DNA of 15,134 nucleotides from Alkalimonas sp. (GTDB taxonomy: Bacteria > Pseudomonadota > Gammaproteobacteria > Enterobacterales > Alteromonadaceae). The stretch is taken from positions 1 through 15,134 of the forward strand of contig JAIUMG010000037.1 in the NCBI GenBank assembly GCA_022565655.1, read 5' to 3'. Each line of letters begins with the position of its first letter. Within the stretch, counting starts at the first letter, position 1. Positions 13,850 through 15,134 of this stretch are shown here, piece by piece. Under the pieces are notes generated by a model. That model saw nothing but the letters and a program-made list of their open reading frames with translations, had not been told where the DNA came from and searched no databases. Position numbers and translations under genes: made by a program.

Positions 13850-14842
13850 GTGCCAACAGCTGTGCCTTTTCAACCTGCCTGGTGGCTGCCCGGTGGCCAT
13901 TTGCAAACCATTGCTGGCAAGTACCTTTACCCCGCCGGACATGGCAAGCACAGGGTCCATAAACAGCTGCTGAGTTTACCGGATGGCGATGAGATCCAAC
14001 TGAACTGGAGTGAAGCGCTGCCACAGCACAATCAGCGTCCGCTGGTGGTGCTGTTGCATGGCTTAGCGGGTAACCAGCATAGCCATTACATTCGGGGCAT
14101 GTTTGCTGCCTTTCAACAACTGAACTGGCCGGTGGTGCTGATGCACTTCAGAGGCTGTGGTGATCAATTAAACCAGCTACCACGGGCCTATCACTCAGGC
14201 GATACCGCAGACTTTGGCTATCTGCTGCAGTATCTGCAACAGCAGTTGCCTGTTACACCACTACTGGCCGTTGGTTTTTCGCTAGGCGGCAATGTGCTGA
14301 TGAAATACTGTGGTGAACAGCAACAGCATAACCCTCTCACCGCTGCGGTTGCCGTCTGTGCGCCCTTAGCGCTTGCCAGCAGTGCCCGGCGCATCGATCA
14401 GGGATTTAGTAAGCTGTATCAGCGCTACTTACTGCGTCAACTAAAAGCCAGTACATTGCAAAAAATCAACCGTTTTCCGCAGTTTCCAATCCCGCTGGAT
14501 AGCCAGCAGCTGAAACGGATCCGCAGCATTGAAGCATTCGACAACAGCTACACGGCCCCTATTCATGGTTTTCGGGATGCTGCCGATTATTATCAGCAAG
14601 CCAGTGGCAAAGCCTACCTGGCCAATATTCGCATCCCAAGCTTAATTATTCATGCCGCAGACGACCCATTTCTGGCGACTGATGTGATCCCGACCGCGGC
14701 TGAACTGTCGCCTAGCATTCAGTATGAACTTAGCCCAAGCGGTGGCCATGTTGGCTTTATTGCCGGCCATAACCCCTTACGCCCCCGATTCTGGTTAAAT
14801 GAGCGTATTCCACATTTTTTTCAACAAGTGATGAACCGATGA
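13850..14842 (+). CDS. yheT: YheT family alpha/beta-fold hydrolase
   Basis: The 330-residue protein is full length for the YheT/ABHD1-3 family. Markers are the N-terminal WWLPGGHLQTI (11-21), the oxyanion-side LLHGLAG (68-74), HFRGCG (99-104), the nucleophile elbow GFSLGGN (142-148, Ser144), an acid in AADDPFL (D271 or D272) and the catalytic His300 in SGGHVGF. The triad is intact, so esterase or lipase activity is expected; the physiological substrate is not established. The start is GTG with GAGAGG 4 nt before it. The stop overlaps the yheU ATG by 4 nt (ATGA), the same pairing as in E. coli, which supports a two-gene operon. TACACT at 13806-13811 could be part of a promoter, but no good -35 was found. 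Confidence 0.95.
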   Translation: MPTAVPFQPAWWLPGGHLQTIAGKYLYPAGHGKHRVHKQLLSLPDGDEIQLNWSEALPQHNQRPLVVLLHGLAGNQHSHYIRGMFAAFQQLNWPVVLMHFRGCGDQLNQLPRAYHSGDTADFGYLLQYLQQQLPVTPLLAVGFSLGGNVLMKYCGEQQQHNPLTAAVAVCAPLALASSARRIDQGFSKLYQRYLLRQLKASTLQKINRFPQFPIPLDSQQLKRIRSIEAFDNSYTAPIHGFRDAADYYQQASGKAYLANIRIPSLIIHAADDPFLATDVIPTAAELSPSIQYELSPSGGHVGFIAGHNPLRPRFWLNERIPHFFQQVMNR

Positions 14843-15060
14843 TTATTCCCTGGCAACAACTGGATGCGACCACGCTGGACAATCTAATTGAGTACTATGT
14901 GCTGCGCGAAGGCACTGATTATGGTGAGCAGGAGATCTCGCTACACGACAAAGTAGCCCAGGTTCGGCAACAATTAAAAGATGGAGACATTGTTTTGGTG
15001 TATTCCGAACTGCATGAGACCGTTAACTTGATGTCGAAACAACAGTTCGCCGACCAGTAG
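14839..15060 (+). CDS. yheU: YheU family protein (UPF0270)
   Basis: The 73-residue protein begins MIIPWQQL, followed by LDNLIEYYVLREGTDYG and LHDKVAQVRQQLKDGDIVLVYSE, the well-conserved pattern of the YheU/UPF0270 family. Length matches family members. Function is unknown; it is a small soluble protein almost always next to yheT, as here. No separate ribosome binding site is visible, so translation is probably coupled to yheT by the ATGA overlap. The TAG stop forms the first bases of the downstream hairpin. Confidence 0.95.
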   Translation: MIIPWQQLDATTLDNLIEYYVLREGTDYGEQEISLHDKVAQVRQQLKDGDIVLVYSELHETVNLMSKQQFADQ

Positions 15061-15081
15061 GGGCGCATGATTGCGCCCCTA
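15058..15081. terminator. 10-bp hairpin between yheU and a convergent gene
   Basis: TAGGGGCGCA pairs perfectly with TGCGCCCCTA around a four-base TGAT loop; seven of the ten pairs are G-C. It begins at the yheU stop and lies 8 bp from the end of a convergent gene, so it could block transcription in both directions. No T-tract follows on either strand, so it may act with Rho or only protect mRNA ends. Confidence 0.6.
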
Positions 15082-15089
15082 CCGTGCCA

Positions 15090-15134
15090 TTAACGGACGA
15101 GCTTGCGTGCCGTATCCAGATAGACCTGACCGCG
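15090..15134 (-). CDS. 3' end of an unidentified gene, cut by the window edge
   Basis: An open frame enters from the right edge on the - strand and ends at TAA (15090-15092), giving the last 14 residues RGQVYLDTARKLVR. It is convergent with yheU and separated from its stop only by the hairpin. In E. coli, yheU is followed by prkB on the same strand, so the local order differs. Too little is visible to name the product, and an open frame this short could be chance. Confidence 0.4.
   Translation of the reverse strand, partial: RGQVYLDTARKLVR

Noticed and set aside
1..15134. Mobile element, prophage, integron or attachment-site boundaries around the SMC operon
   Set aside because: No transposase, integrase, tRNA gene or long flanking direct repeat was found, and the left border is outside the window.

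Overview
The window looks like chromosomal DNA from a gammaproteobacterium, probably of the Rheinheimera/Alishewanella type within the Alteromonadales. This is inferred from the yheT-yheU pair, a PA4780-type RIO kinase, a DUF2799-like lipoprotein, a Gln-rich proteome and moderate GC; no marker gene proves the genus. No tRNA, rRNA, CRISPR array, insertion sequence or phage gene was seen.

Region 1 (1-5100, + strand) is a tightly coupled four-gene operon. It encodes an SMC-like ATPase whose 5' end lies outside the window, a small winged-helix (KITE-type) subunit, a kleisin-like subunit and a TOPRIM nuclease-like protein. This is the composition of an MksBEFG/Wadjet (JetABCD) complex, an SMC machine that in other bacteria recognises and cleaves small circular DNA and so blocks plasmids. 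The order here is ATPase-KITE-kleisin-TOPRIM (JetC-B-A-D), and the genes are joined by 1-nt stop/start overlaps. It is the most notable system in the window.

Region 2 (5089-7028, - strand) holds two overlapping genes for small exported proteins that share an LxGxWRGV motif and are probably diverged duplicates. They are followed by a sparse stretch with one doubtful small ORF and by a multi-pass membrane protein resembling DUF4386. That last gene starts head-to-head, with a 2-nt overlap, against a membrane-anchored AraC-type regulator (7027-8007, +). Both genes look shortened at their N termini, as if a deletion had fused them.

Region 3 (7996-11878) contains a SulP anion transporter with a STAS domain (-), a DUF2799-like lipoprotein (+), a RIO1-like protein kinase (-) and a small integral membrane methyltransferase of the isoprenylcysteine/PEMT type (+), in alternating orientations.

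Region 4 (11875-13686, - strand) holds a DUF1569-like protein with a twin-arginine-type N terminus, a stand-alone Hen1-like RNA 2'-O-methyltransferase domain, and an outer-membrane beta-barrel protein whose signal-peptide codons contain a perfect 2 x 15-bp tandem repeat.

Region 5 (13850-15134) has the conserved yheT (alpha/beta hydrolase)-yheU pair, a 10-bp hairpin starting at the yheU stop codon, and the last 14 codons of an unidentified gene on the - strand. All four convergent gene pairs whose ends are fully visible overlap at their 3' ends (12, 12, 7 and 4 nt), so this is compact DNA with few obvious terminators.
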